Shown here: positions 16,894-24,580 of the stretch, piece after piece
Layout: each line of letters opens with the position of its first letter
Position numbering within the stretch: position 1 is the first letter of the stretch
Source of the DNA: Streptomyces sp. DG2A-72
GTDB taxonomy: Bacteria; Actinomycetota; Actinomycetes; Streptomycetales; Streptomycetaceae
Length of the DNA: 64,000 bases
Direction of reading: 5' to 3'
Assembly (NCBI RefSeq): GCF_030499575.1
Contig: NZ_JASTLC010000001.1
Coordinates: 4,364,001 to 4,428,000 of the forward strand
Program-made: the position numbers and the translations under genes
Notes under the pieces: model-generated
The model's database searches: none
What the model saw: the letters and a program-made list of their open reading frames with translations, nothing else
Told to the model about the DNA's origin: nothing

Positions 16894-17995
16894 GGGCCGC
16901 CCGCTTCTTGGCCAGTGTCGTGCTTCCGCGACCCGAGTAAAGGGCGCTCCGCTGCGCTACGCGTCGGCTACGCCGATTCCGCTTCGCTCCACCCTTGACT
17001 CGGCTCACTCCAGCACGGGTGAGAAGCGAGCAAGCGGCCCGGAGGGATGGGTGGCCGACGCCTGTTTGCGGCGAGATGGGCTGGGATGCGGACCGGGGTG
17101 AGCGGGCGCAATCGCGCCTCGCCAGCACGCCGAGTGGGTTTGGCGGCTTGCGGTGCGTGGGGGGGTGGGGTGCGCGTCGGCGGGGTGGGGGCACGCCGGG
17201 CGGGCTAAGCGGCTTGCGGCGGGTGGGCGGGGCGCGTCAGCCGGGTGGCGGCACGCCGGATGGGGTTCAGCGACTTGCGGCCGGTGGGCGGGGCGCGGTT
17301 GGGTCTCGTTCGCACGCCGGGTCGGTTGGCGACTTGCGGTGAGTGGGCGGCCGGGGGGAGGCCGGTGGTCCGGGCGGAGGGCGGAGGGCGGCAGGTTGAG
17401 GGGGCTGGGGGTTGCCCGGAGCCGGGGAGTGGGTCCGGGAGCTGCAATTGGAGAATTTGGGCCATCCGGGAACGGGATTGCCCTGTACCGGTCGGCTTGG
17501 GTGGGCTCGGTTGTGGCCCACTTCTTCCAATTGCCTGCTGGGGCCTGACTGGTGAGGTGGCTGTGACATGTGAGGTGCCGCCAACCAAGCGACTCGCTGC
17601 ACCCACCCCACGGTCAGTCGCTGAGCCCACCCGGCGTGCCACCACTCGGCTGAGGCGCCCCGCGCCACCCACTCACCGTCAGCCGCCAAGCCGGCCCGGC
17701 GTGCCGCCACCCCGCCGACGCGCCCCACCCACCGGCCGCACGCCGCTGAGCCCACCCGGCGTGCAGGCGAGACGCGACCGCGCCCGCCAACCCCGGCCAG
17801 CCACTCCACCCACGCAAGCCGCCCCCACCTGGGCCACCCGTCCTTCCGGGCCGCTCGCTCGCTTCTCACCCGTGCTGGAGCGAGCCGAGTCAAGGGTGGC
17901 CCAGAGGGCCATCGGCGCAGCCGACGCGACCGAAGGGAGCGCCCTTTACTCGGCTCGCGGAAGCACGACACTGGCCAAGAAGCGGGCGGCCCCGA
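16894..17995. repeat. 1.1-kb imperfect palindrome with internal ~60-bp units, no clear gene
   Basis: The ends are inverted copies of each other: about 160 bp at 16894-17055 (including cgcttcttggccagtgtcgt) returns as reverse complement at 17832-17995 with few mismatches. Inside, the left half repeats a 60-66-bp unit beginning gcacgccg (17125, 17191, 17251, 17312). The right half carries the same unit inverted (cggcgtgc near 17633, 17697 and 17757). The centre, about 17450-17570, is unique. Open frames here are low-complexity and continue on both strands, so I call no gene. This looks like a mobile-element remnant or a large folded DNA structure. Confidence 0.75.
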
Positions 17996-18048
17996 CGGTC
18001 ACTCCACCGCGCCGGTTGACTCAACGCCGCCGCGACCGGCACCGCCGC

Positions 18049-18387
18049 TCAGGCGACCGTGTACTGCGTGTCCCCGAAGTCCGCGACCACCCGGAGTTCT
18101 CCGCCCAGTGCCCGTACGTAGGAGCGCAAGGTGGCTACCTCGGTGCGGTCGATCTCGCCATGCTCGATCGCTGAGATCCGGGGAGTGGAGACGCCCATCG
18201 AGTCCGCGATCTCACGCTGGGTGAGGTCCTGCTCGCGACGGAGTTCCGCCAGTTTGTAGGCGCGGATCTCGGCGAACAGGCGGTCCATGTCGGCCCGCTT
18301 CTCCTCAGCGGTCCGCACCGGCAGCCCGGCTGCCCTCCGCTGCTCATCGGCCCGACGCTTGACTTCCTCCCAGCTGACGGTGCTCAT
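18049..18387 (-). CDS. XRE-family antitoxin (HigA-like)
   Basis: A 112-residue protein with a C-terminal helix-turn-helix, LTQREIADSMGVSTPRISAI, typical of the Xre/Cro fold, and an N-terminal segment that may bind the toxin. Its ATG overlaps the stop of the upstream toxin gene (ATGA), so toxin comes first and antitoxin second, the HigBA order. A palindromic operator lies upstream of the toxin gene and would allow autorepression. Confidence 0.87.
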   Translation of the reverse strand: MSTVSWEEVKRRADEQRRAAGLPVRTAEEKRADMDRLFAEIRAYKLAELRREQDLTQREIADSMGVSTPRISAIEHGEIDRTEVATLRSYVRALGGELRVVADFGDTQYTVA

Positions 18388-18761
18388 TCGTACTCCCTCG
18401 TGTCCAACTCGGCGATGTGGTCGCGGTAGCGCTTGTCTGCGATCGGGATGCTGGTGTCGTACCAGCCGCTCCAGTTCCCGGCCTTGTCACCCGCGACCAG
18501 TAGAACGGCCCGTCGTACCGGGTCGAAGGCGAACAGGATCCGGATCTCACTCTTTCCGGACGAGCCGGGCCTCAGTTCCTTCAGATGATGCTGCTCTGCG
18601 CCATGGATCCGGTCGACAAGCGGTCGTCCGAGCGCGGGGCCGAAGACGGCCAGCGCGTCAACGGCATCCTCTACCTGATCTGCGCTGTCGGTTTCGGTTG
18701 CCACCAACTTCTCGAACCACGCCGCTACCTCCGCGACCAGAATCACTTCCCATTGAGCCAT
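18384..18761 (-). CDS. RelE/HigB-family toxin (Gp49-like)
   Basis: A 125-residue RelE-superfamily protein. DALAVFGPALGRPLVDRIHG, LKELRPGSSGKSEIRILFAF and AVLLVAGDKAGNW are the HigB/Gp49 pattern; the conserved basic residues in LKELRP and SEIRIL would form the mRNA-cleaving site. It is coupled to the antitoxin gene by a 4-bp overlap. The ATG at 18761 is 10 bp from a perfect palindrome, so the promoter and operator overlap tightly. Confidence 0.85.
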   Translation of the reverse strand: MAQWEVILVAEVAAWFEKLVATETDSADQVEDAVDALAVFGPALGRPLVDRIHGAEQHHLKELRPGSSGKSEIRILFAFDPVRRAVLLVAGDKAGNWSGWYDTSIPIADKRYRDHIAELDTREYE

Positions 18762-18771
18762 ACAGGCGAAA

Positions 18772-18787
18772 TTAATGCAAGCATTAA
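18772..18787. promoter_or_regulatory. Toxin-antitoxin operator
   Basis: TTAATGC-AA-GCATTAA is a perfect 7-bp inverted repeat with a 2-bp spacer, unusually AT-rich for this genome, immediately upstream of the toxin start. It is the expected binding site for the HigA-like antitoxin. Confidence 0.75.
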
Positions 18788-18953
18788 CCTGCGGAGCGGA
18801 ATCACCGACTGGTCACCCTCAAGGGTGACACTCCATGCCAAAAGCGCGGCCCAGGGAAGAAGCGAGCACTCCAACCACCATCCCCACACCCGCTCCACCC
18901 CGTTCGCCCCATCGACACCCCCCGTACTCCCCCCACCGCCACGCTCGGGTGTC

Positions 18954-20330
18954 ATGGCATACGACCGGACGACGGCAACGCCAGGCCAGGGGCTGCCGGG
19001 GGCCTTTCAGAAGTTCGTGCAGTTCGTGCCGCTCGGTGTGGTGGCCACCATCCTGGTCGACGCGGCGACGGACTTCTTCCCCGACGATCCGCTCGTCGGG
19101 ATCGTGACACCGCTGCGACTGCTTGTCGTCGTCGGGTTCGTCGCCCTGCTGCTGCCCGGTCCGGCGCGGGCCCGAATACGGGACTTCCGTACCCGGCTCG
19201 ACATCCCGATCGGCGTGCTGGTGCTGGCCGCGACCGCGTCCACCTTCCACGGCGGGCACCCCACCGCCCCGCTCCGCGGCCTGATCACGGTGCTCGCCTG
19301 CTACTACCTCGTCGTCGGAGTGCGCCGCACACAGCCGGAGTCGTGGCGGGCGATCGGGCTGCTGGCGCTGGTCGGCGTGGGGGCCGCCGCGACCGCCGCC
19401 TTCTCGCAGTTCACGAATGACACACCGACCGGCTTCTGCCGTACCGGGCTGCTCACGGACATCTCGTGCGACGACACCAGCGGCGACGTCCTGATCCGGG
19501 CGATCGGCACCTTCGCCAACCCCAACCTGCTCTCCGCCTTCCTCGTCCTGCTCGTGCCGTTCGTGCTGCTCGCCGCCGTCTGTGTCGACGAGCGCACCGC
19601 CCGTACCGCCGTGGTCCTCGTCGGTGTGGTCGGATACGCGGCGCTGCTGACCACCTTCTCCCGCGCGGGCTACGTCGCCGGCACCGCCGGCCTGCTCGTC
19701 CTCGCCGGTGCCTACTGGCTCGCCCCCCGGCTCGCCGACCGCGCGCAGCGCCGGATCGTCGCCACGCTCGGGGCACTGGGGCTCGCCGCCGCCGCTGCCG
19801 CGATCTGGGCCGTGTCACAGGCCGGGAACTCCCTCGGCGTCCGCGGCCAGGCCTGGGATGCCGCGCTCACGCTCGCCAAGGAGAACCCCCTCGGCGTCGG
19901 CCTCGGCCGCTCCGGCGCCGTCATCTCCGCGACCGCCCCCGGCGACCGTGTCTTCGTGCACGCGCACAACATGTGGCTGAACTGGCTCGTCGAGACGGGC
20001 GCCCTCGGTCTGCTGGCGATGCTCGCCGTGACCGTCGTCGCCTGGCTGCACGCGGCCCGTATCGCCCGTGCGAAGTCGGTCCTCGGCACCGTCGGGCTGG
20101 CCTCGCTGACCGGGTTCTTCCTGATCAGCATGATGGATCACCCGGCCAACCTGGACCGGATCGACATCCTGTTCTGGGTCGTCCTCGCCGTCGTCATGGC
20201 CGAGACGCCGGACCGGGCGAGCAGCACCACGGCCGGCACCTCCGCCAACCGGCGCCGTCACGGTGCGCAGCCGCAGTCCTCACTGCCACGACAGCCCCAG
20301 CAGCATCAAGAACCGCTCCCCTCACCCTGA
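18954..20330 (+). CDS. O-antigen ligase / Wzy_C-family membrane protein
   Basis: A 458-residue polytopic protein with about ten hydrophobic helices. The large loop carries the O-antigen ligase signature: RGQAWDAALTLAKENPLGVG, then a VFVHAHNMWLNWLVETG segment with the conserved His-x-His-Asn. Family members transfer glycans to lipid or protein acceptors. I start it at the ATG at 18954, just before the first hydrophobic helix; upstream sequence in the same frame overlaps the toxin gene and is not protein-like. No good ribosome site is visible. It stands alone between the toxin-antitoxin pair and the convergent fadD3-like gene. The C-terminal tail is low-complexity and Gln/Pro-rich. Confidence 0.85.
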   Translation: MAYDRTTATPGQGLPGAFQKFVQFVPLGVVATILVDAATDFFPDDPLVGIVTPLRLLVVVGFVALLLPGPARARIRDFRTRLDIPIGVLVLAATASTFHGGHPTAPLRGLITVLACYYLVVGVRRTQPESWRAIGLLALVGVGAAATAAFSQFTNDTPTGFCRTGLLTDISCDDTSGDVLIRAIGTFANPNLLSAFLVLLVPFVLLAAVCVDERTARTAVVLVGVVGYAALLTTFSRAGYVAGTAGLLVLAGAYWLAPRLADRAQRRIVATLGALGLAAAAAAIWAVSQAGNSLGVRGQAWDAALTLAKENPLGVGLGRSGAVISATAPGDRVFVHAHNMWLNWLVETGALGLLAMLAVTVVAWLHAARIARAKSVLGTVGLASLTGFFLISMMDHPANLDRIDILFWVVLAVVMAETPDRASSTTAGTSANRRRHGAQPQSSLPRQPQQHQEPLPSP

Positions 20331-20373
20331 AAACCCTGATCACCCTGAAAACCTGATCACTCTGATCGCCCTG

Positions 20374-21936
20374 TCACCCCGACCGCAGCTCCCCCTTCAC
20401 CACCTTCCCGCTCGCATTCCTCGGCAGCTCCCCCACGAACTCCACCACCCGCGGCACCTTGTAGTTCGCCATCTCCCGTCGCGCCCACGCGATCAGGTCG
20501 TCGCCGGTGACCACCGCCCCCGGCCGCCGCACCACGTACGCCTTTCCGACCTCTCCGAGTCGCGCGTCCGGTACGCCGATCACCGCGACGTCCGCCACAT
20601 CGGGATGCAGGCCGAGGAGTTGCTCTATCTCCGCCGGGTACGCGTTGAAGCCGCCGACGATGAACATGTCCTTGATGCGGTCCGTGATGCGCAGGTTGCC
20701 CTCGTCGTCCAGCACGCCCACATCGCCCGTCCGCAGCCACCCGTCCGACCCCAGCACCTCCGCCGTGGCCGCCTCGTCCTCGTAGTAGCCGCGCATCACG
20801 TTGAAGCCGCGGACCAGGACCTCGCCGGGCTCGCCGACCGGTGCCTCGACGCGCACCTCCGTGCCCGGGATCGCCCGGCCCGAGGTCGACGCGATCACCG
20901 GCAGCGGGTCTCCCCGCCGGCACATCGTCACGATGCCGCTCGCCTCCGACAGGCCGTACGCCGTGAGCACCGTCTCCACGCCCAACTCGCCCCGCAGCCG
21001 CTCCACCAGGCGCAACGGCACCACCGCGGCGCCCGTCACGACCAGACGCAGCGCGGACAGGTCGTGCGCGTCCCTCGCGGGGTGGTCCAGCAGCGACTGG
21101 TGCAGGGTTGGTGGCCCCGGCAGTACGGACACTCGTTCCGCCGCTATGTTCGCCAGGGCCGTGTCGACGTTGAACACCGGCTGCGGGATCATCGTCGCGC
21201 CGCGCATCAGGCACGCGATCACGCCCGCCTTGTAACCGAAGGTGTGGAAGAAGGGGTTCACGATGAGGTAGCGGTCGCCGCGCCTCAACCCCGCGAGATC
21301 GCTCCAGACTTCGTACGCCCGCAGCGTCTGCGCATGCGTGATCACCGCGCCCTTGGGCCGGCCCGTCGTACCGGACGTGAAGACGATGTCCGACGGCCAG
21401 GAACCGTCCACCGCCGCCGACCGTGCTCGCACTTCGGACGGCTCCGCTCCCTCGCCGCCGGCCAGGAAGTCCTTCCAGGTGCGGAAGTCGGCGGGGGCGT
21501 CGTCCGACAGCACGACCACCTGCTCCAGCTCCGGCAGCCCCGGCCCCTCCGCGACCGCCCGCCGCAGTGACGCCACATACGACGTCCCCAGGAACGTCCC
21601 CGTCACGAACAGCAGCCGCGCCCCGCTCCTGCGCAGCACATCCGCCGCCTCCACGCCCTTGAAGCGGGTGTTGACGGGGACCAGCACCGCCCCGGCCGAC
21701 ACCGCGCCGAGCGCCGCCACGATCCAGTCGAGGGAGTTCGGGGCCCAGATCGCGACCCGGTCGCCGGGCTCGATCCCGTTCGCCATGCAGGCCGCCGCCG
21801 ACCGTTCGACGCGGGCGCCCAGTTCGGCGTACGAGATCCGGGTGCGGCCCTCCAGCACCGCCTCGTCGTCCGCGTACCGCTCGGCGGCGGACCGGACGAG
21901 TCCCGGAATGCTGCCCCACTCCAAGTCACCGCGCAC
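20374..21936 (-). CDS. FadD3-family acyl-CoA ligase (AMP-forming)
   Basis: A 520-residue ANL-superfamily ligase. The P-loop DIVFTSGTTGRPKGA, motif TAYGLSEASG, GWLRTGDVG, DRIKDMFIVGGFNAYPAE and the catalytic Lys in NASGKVVKGEL are all intact. Overall it resembles FadD3, which in mycobacteria and rhodococci activates the steroid C/D-ring acid HIP to its CoA ester. The start is a GTG at 21936 with GGGAGG five bases upstream. It is divergent from the thiolase operon, sharing an intergenic region with two regulon operators, which strongly links the two. The substrate is probably a cyclic or branched propionate side-chain acid; this is inferred from family only. Confidence 0.88.
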   Translation of the reverse strand: MRGDLEWGSIPGLVRSAAERYADDEAVLEGRTRISYAELGARVERSAAACMANGIEPGDRVAIWAPNSLDWIVAALGAVSAGAVLVPVNTRFKGVEAADVLRRSGARLLFVTGTFLGTSYVASLRRAVAEGPGLPELEQVVVLSDDAPADFRTWKDFLAGGEGAEPSEVRARSAAVDGSWPSDIVFTSGTTGRPKGAVITHAQTLRAYEVWSDLAGLRRGDRYLIVNPFFHTFGYKAGVIACLMRGATMIPQPVFNVDTALANIAAERVSVLPGPPTLHQSLLDHPARDAHDLSALRLVVTGAAVVPLRLVERLRGELGVETVLTAYGLSEASGIVTMCRRGDPLPVIASTSGRAIPGTEVRVEAPVGEPGEVLVRGFNVMRGYYEDEAATAEVLGSDGWLRTGDVGVLDDEGNLRITDRIKDMFIVGGFNAYPAEIEQLLGLHPDVADVAVIGVPDARLGEVGKAYVVRRPGAVVTGDDLIAWARREMANYKVPRVVEFVGELPRNASGKVVKGELRSG

Positions 21937-21971
21937 AACAGCCTCCCGAACCGAACCGAAGCAAAACCAAT

Positions 21972-21990
21972 AGCTGACTGTCCGTCAGAT
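21972..21990. promoter_or_regulatory. Regulon operator copy 5a
   Basis: AGCTGACTGTCCGTCAGAT in the fadD3/thiolase divergent promoter region, 36 bp from the ligase start. Confidence 0.65.
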
Positions 21991-21998
21991 TAGCTGTA

Positions 21999-22017
21999 GC
22001 CTGACGCCCTGTCAGCA
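21999..22017. promoter_or_regulatory. Regulon operator copy 5b
   Basis: GCCTGACGCCCTGTCAGCA, a perfect CTGAC-N5-GTCAG core 28 bp upstream of the thiolase start and 27 bp from copy 5a. Each divergent gene thus has its own proximal site. Confidence 0.65.
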
Positions 22018-22044
22018 GCCCTTCAGCAGCGTGGAGGTGTGCAC

Positions 22045-23193
22045 ATGGCCGGACTCAAGGACGCCACCGCCATCGTCGGCATCGGACAGACCCCCTTCGC
22101 CAAGCACCTCCCCGACGACGAGCGGACCCTCGCCTGCCGTGCCGTTCTCGCCGCTCTCGACGACGCCGGTGTCGCGCCCGGCGAGGTCGACGCCCTCGCC
22201 TCGTACACGATGGAGGAGACGGACGAGGTGGAGCTGGCGAAGGCCGTCGGGCTCGGCGACCTCACCTACTTCAGCAAGGTCGGATACGGCGGCGGCGGTT
22301 CCTGTGCCACCGTCGCCCATCTCGCCGCCGCCATCGCGACCGGGCAGGCGACCGTGGGCGTGGCCTGGCGGTCACGCAAGCGCGGGTCCGGCACCCGCCC
22401 CTGGACCAACACCGCCGTACAACTGCCGACCCCCGCCCAGTGGACCCGCCCCTTCGGCCTGCTGCGGCCCGCCGACGAGATAGCCATGCTCACCCGCCGC
22501 TACATGCACGAGTACGGCGCGACCCGCGACCACCTCTTCAACGTCGCCCTCGCCTGCCGCAACCGGGCCAACCAGAACCCCGCCGCGATCATGTACGACC
22601 GCCCCCTCACCCGCGAGATGTACATGACGTCCCGCTGGATCAGCGAGCCCCTCTGCCTCTTCGACAACTGCCTTGAAACGGATGGGGCGTTGGCGTGCGT
22701 GATCGTCAGCAGGGAGCGCGCCCGCGACTGCCGGCACACCCCCGCCTACGTCCACTCCGCCGCGCAGGGCCTGCCCGCCCAGCACCACGGCATGGTCAAC
22801 TACTGGAACGACGACCCGCTCACCGGCCCTGCCTGGACCGCCGCCCGGCACCTGTGGAAACACGCCGACTTCACGCCCCAGGACGTCGACGTCGCCCAGA
22901 TCTACGACGCGTTCACGCCCCTCATCCCGCTCTCCCTGGAGGGGTACGGCTTCTGCGGGCGCGGCGAGGGCGGGGCGTTCACCGAGGGCGGTGCGCTGGA
23001 GATCGGCGGGCGGCTGCCGCTGAACACCGGGGGCGGCGGGCTCTCCGAGGCGTACGTGCACGGCTTCAACCTCATCAACGAGGGCGTGAAGCAGTTGCGC
23101 GGGACGAGTACCGCCCAGGTGCCGGGGGCCGCCACCTGCCTGGTCACGGCGGGCGAAGGGGTTCCGACGTCCGCATTGCTCCTACGGACATGA
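22045..23193 (+). CDS. Thiolase-like lipid-transfer protein (Ltp/SCP-x type)
   Basis: A 382-residue thiolase-superfamily protein. It has VGIGQTPFAK at the N-terminus, GYGGGGSCATVAHLAAAIAT around the nucleophile region, and GEGGAFTEGG…LPLNTGGGGLSEAYVHG with the conserved C-terminal glycine-rich loop. Ltp-type proteins work with a DUF35 partner as thiolases or retro-aldolases in side-chain degradation. The DUF35 gene follows 12 bp downstream, supporting a two-subunit enzyme. The start is the ATG at 22045 with GGAGG at 22033. The operon continues into an enoyl-CoA hydratase and is headed by operator 5b. Confidence 0.88.
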   Translation: MAGLKDATAIVGIGQTPFAKHLPDDERTLACRAVLAALDDAGVAPGEVDALASYTMEETDEVELAKAVGLGDLTYFSKVGYGGGGSCATVAHLAAAIATGQATVGVAWRSRKRGSGTRPWTNTAVQLPTPAQWTRPFGLLRPADEIAMLTRRYMHEYGATRDHLFNVALACRNRANQNPAAIMYDRPLTREMYMTSRWISEPLCLFDNCLETDGALACVIVSRERARDCRHTPAYVHSAAQGLPAQHHGMVNYWNDDPLTGPAWTAARHLWKHADFTPQDVDVAQIYDAFTPLIPLSLEGYGFCGRGEGGAFTEGGALEIGGRLPLNTGGGGLSEAYVHGFNLINEGVKQLRGTSTAQVPGAATCLVTAGEGVPTSALLLRT

Positions 23194-23205
23194 GGAGTTG
23201 AGCCG

Positions 23206-23622
23206 ATGCTCACCCCGGTCACCGACACCGACGGCGCCCCCTTCTGGCGCTACGCCGCACAGGGGGAACTGCGCATCCAGGCCTGCGCCGACTGCGGCGA
23301 ACTCCGCTTCCCGCCCCGCCCCTGCTGCCCCTGCTGCCAGTCCTTCGCGAGCGAATGGCGGCAGGTCGGCGGAGACGGGCGCATCTGGTCGTACGTCGTC
23401 CCCCACCCGCCCCTGCTGCCCGACTACGCGGCGCAGGCGCCGTACAACGTCATCGTCGTCGAACTCGCCGACGCACCCCGGATACGCCTCGTGGGGAACC
23501 TGGTCACTGAGGCCGGGGCGCCGCTCGACTCCCTCTCCCCCGCCCGGATCCGCATCGGCGCCAGGGTGCAGGTCGTGTTCACCGACACCGGCCTTCCGCA
23601 GTGGATCCTGGAGCGCCCATGA
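23206..23622 (+). CDS. Zn-ribbon/OB-fold (DUF35) partner of the thiolase
   Basis: A 138-residue acyl-CoA-associated OB-fold protein. The N-terminal rubredoxin-like Zn ribbon (CADCG…CPCC) is followed by an OB fold (IWSYVVPHPPLL, YNVIVVELAD, GARVQVVF). DUF35 proteins bind to Ltp thiolases and complete the active site. Its position between the thiolase and the hydratase, with a 4-bp overlap to the latter (ATGA), shows one translationally coupled operon. Confidence 0.9.
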   Translation: MLTPVTDTDGAPFWRYAAQGELRIQACADCGELRFPPRPCCPCCQSFASEWRQVGGDGRIWSYVVPHPPLLPDYAAQAPYNVIVVELADAPRIRLVGNLVTEAGAPLDSLSPARIRIGARVQVVFTDTGLPQWILERP

Positions 23623-24392
23623 GCCTCGACCTCACGACCGACAAGGACACCGGCGTCGCGGTCGTCACCCTCAACCGCCCGGACCGTCTCAACGCGATCG
23701 ACCTGACTATGACGGCCCAACTGCACGATGTCTGGCGGGAGTTGCGGTTCGACGACTCCGTACGGGCCGTCGTCCTCACCGGGGCCGGGGAGCGGGCGTT
23801 CTGTACGGGGATCGACCGGGACTCCGTCGTGCCGCAGCCGAAGTCGCCGTACATGACGGACGATCCGCTCCGGCGCGTCGGGCCGAAGGCGAACGACCTG
23901 TGGAAACCGGTGATCGCCGCTGTGCGGGGCATGGCCTGCGGCGGCGCCTTCTACCTCCTCGGCGAGTCCGACTTCCTGATCGCCGACCCGACCGCCACCT
24001 TCTTCGACCCGCACACCACCTACGGGATGGTCAGCGCGTACGAGTCGGTGCTGATGGCCCAGCGGATGCCGTACGGCGAGGCCGCGCGGATGGCGTTGAT
24101 GGGGACGGCGGAACGGATCTCGGCCCAGCGTGCCTACGACATCGGGCTCGTCTCCGAACTCACAGAGCCCGGCGGGGCGTTGGCGGCGGCGACCGAGTGC
24201 GCGACGGTGATCGCCGGGTATCCGACGGAGGCGGTTCAGGGGACGGTACGGGCGCTGTGGTCGGCGCGGGAAGGAGAGGTCGGGCGAGGCTTCGCACAGG
24301 CCCCGCACCTGGTGGCCCTCGGCAACCTGCCGGGTGAGCGGCAGGCGGAGCTGTTCGCCGGGCGGCGGGGCGGGACGTTCCGGCTGCGCTGA
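23619..24392 (+). CDS. Enoyl-CoA hydratase/isomerase family protein
   Basis: A 257-residue crotonase-fold protein starting at the ATG that overlaps the DUF35 stop. VVTLNRPDRLNAI, AVVLTGAGERAFCTGID and AVRGMACGGAFYLL form the CoA-binding site and oxyanion hole. The catalytic-glutamate positions are not the classical hydratase pair (GESDFLIAD, ATFFDPHTTYGM), so it may be an isomerase, hydrolase or ring-opening member. It is the last gene of the thiolase operon and converges on afsK. Confidence 0.87.
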   Translation: MSLDLTTDKDTGVAVVTLNRPDRLNAIDLTMTAQLHDVWRELRFDDSVRAVVLTGAGERAFCTGIDRDSVVPQPKSPYMTDDPLRRVGPKANDLWKPVIAAVRGMACGGAFYLLGESDFLIADPTATFFDPHTTYGMVSAYESVLMAQRMPYGEAARMALMGTAERISAQRAYDIGLVSELTEPGGALAAATECATVIAGYPTEAVQGTVRALWSAREGEVGRGFAQAPHLVALGNLPGERQAELFAGRRGGTFRLR

Positions 24393-24498
24393 GCCGACGC
24401 CGCATGGCGGTGCCCGCCCACCGGGCGTAGCGTCTGCCATGACGGCCGCCGTCCGGAACGACCCTTCCGTGCGCCCGTACGACGGCCGTCGCCCCGAC

Positions 24499-24551
24499 AG
24501 GGGCGCGGGGCTGTATCAATGTGCGGCTCCGCCGCGTGGGCGCGACCAGCC
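24499..24551. repeat. Dispersed repeat, ggggctgt…atgcggctccgccgcg type
   Basis: Intergenic copy between the hydratase and afsK 3' ends. It shares the aggggcgcggggctgt head and the gcggctccgccgcg hairpin with copies at 28791 and 30822. The convergent context suggests a possible transcription-stop role. Confidence 0.65.
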
Positions 24552-24580
24552 ACAGCGAACCCGCGGCCGGCAACGAACCG

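Noticed and set aside
17125..17345. CRISPR-like spacing of 60-66-bp units
   Set aside because: The whole unit is repeated, there are no unique spacers and no cas gene is near.
16995..17971. Several open frames of 100-310 codons inside the palindrome
   Set aside because: They run on both strands through repeated units, lack ribosome sites and encode Gly/Arg/Pro-rich repeats.
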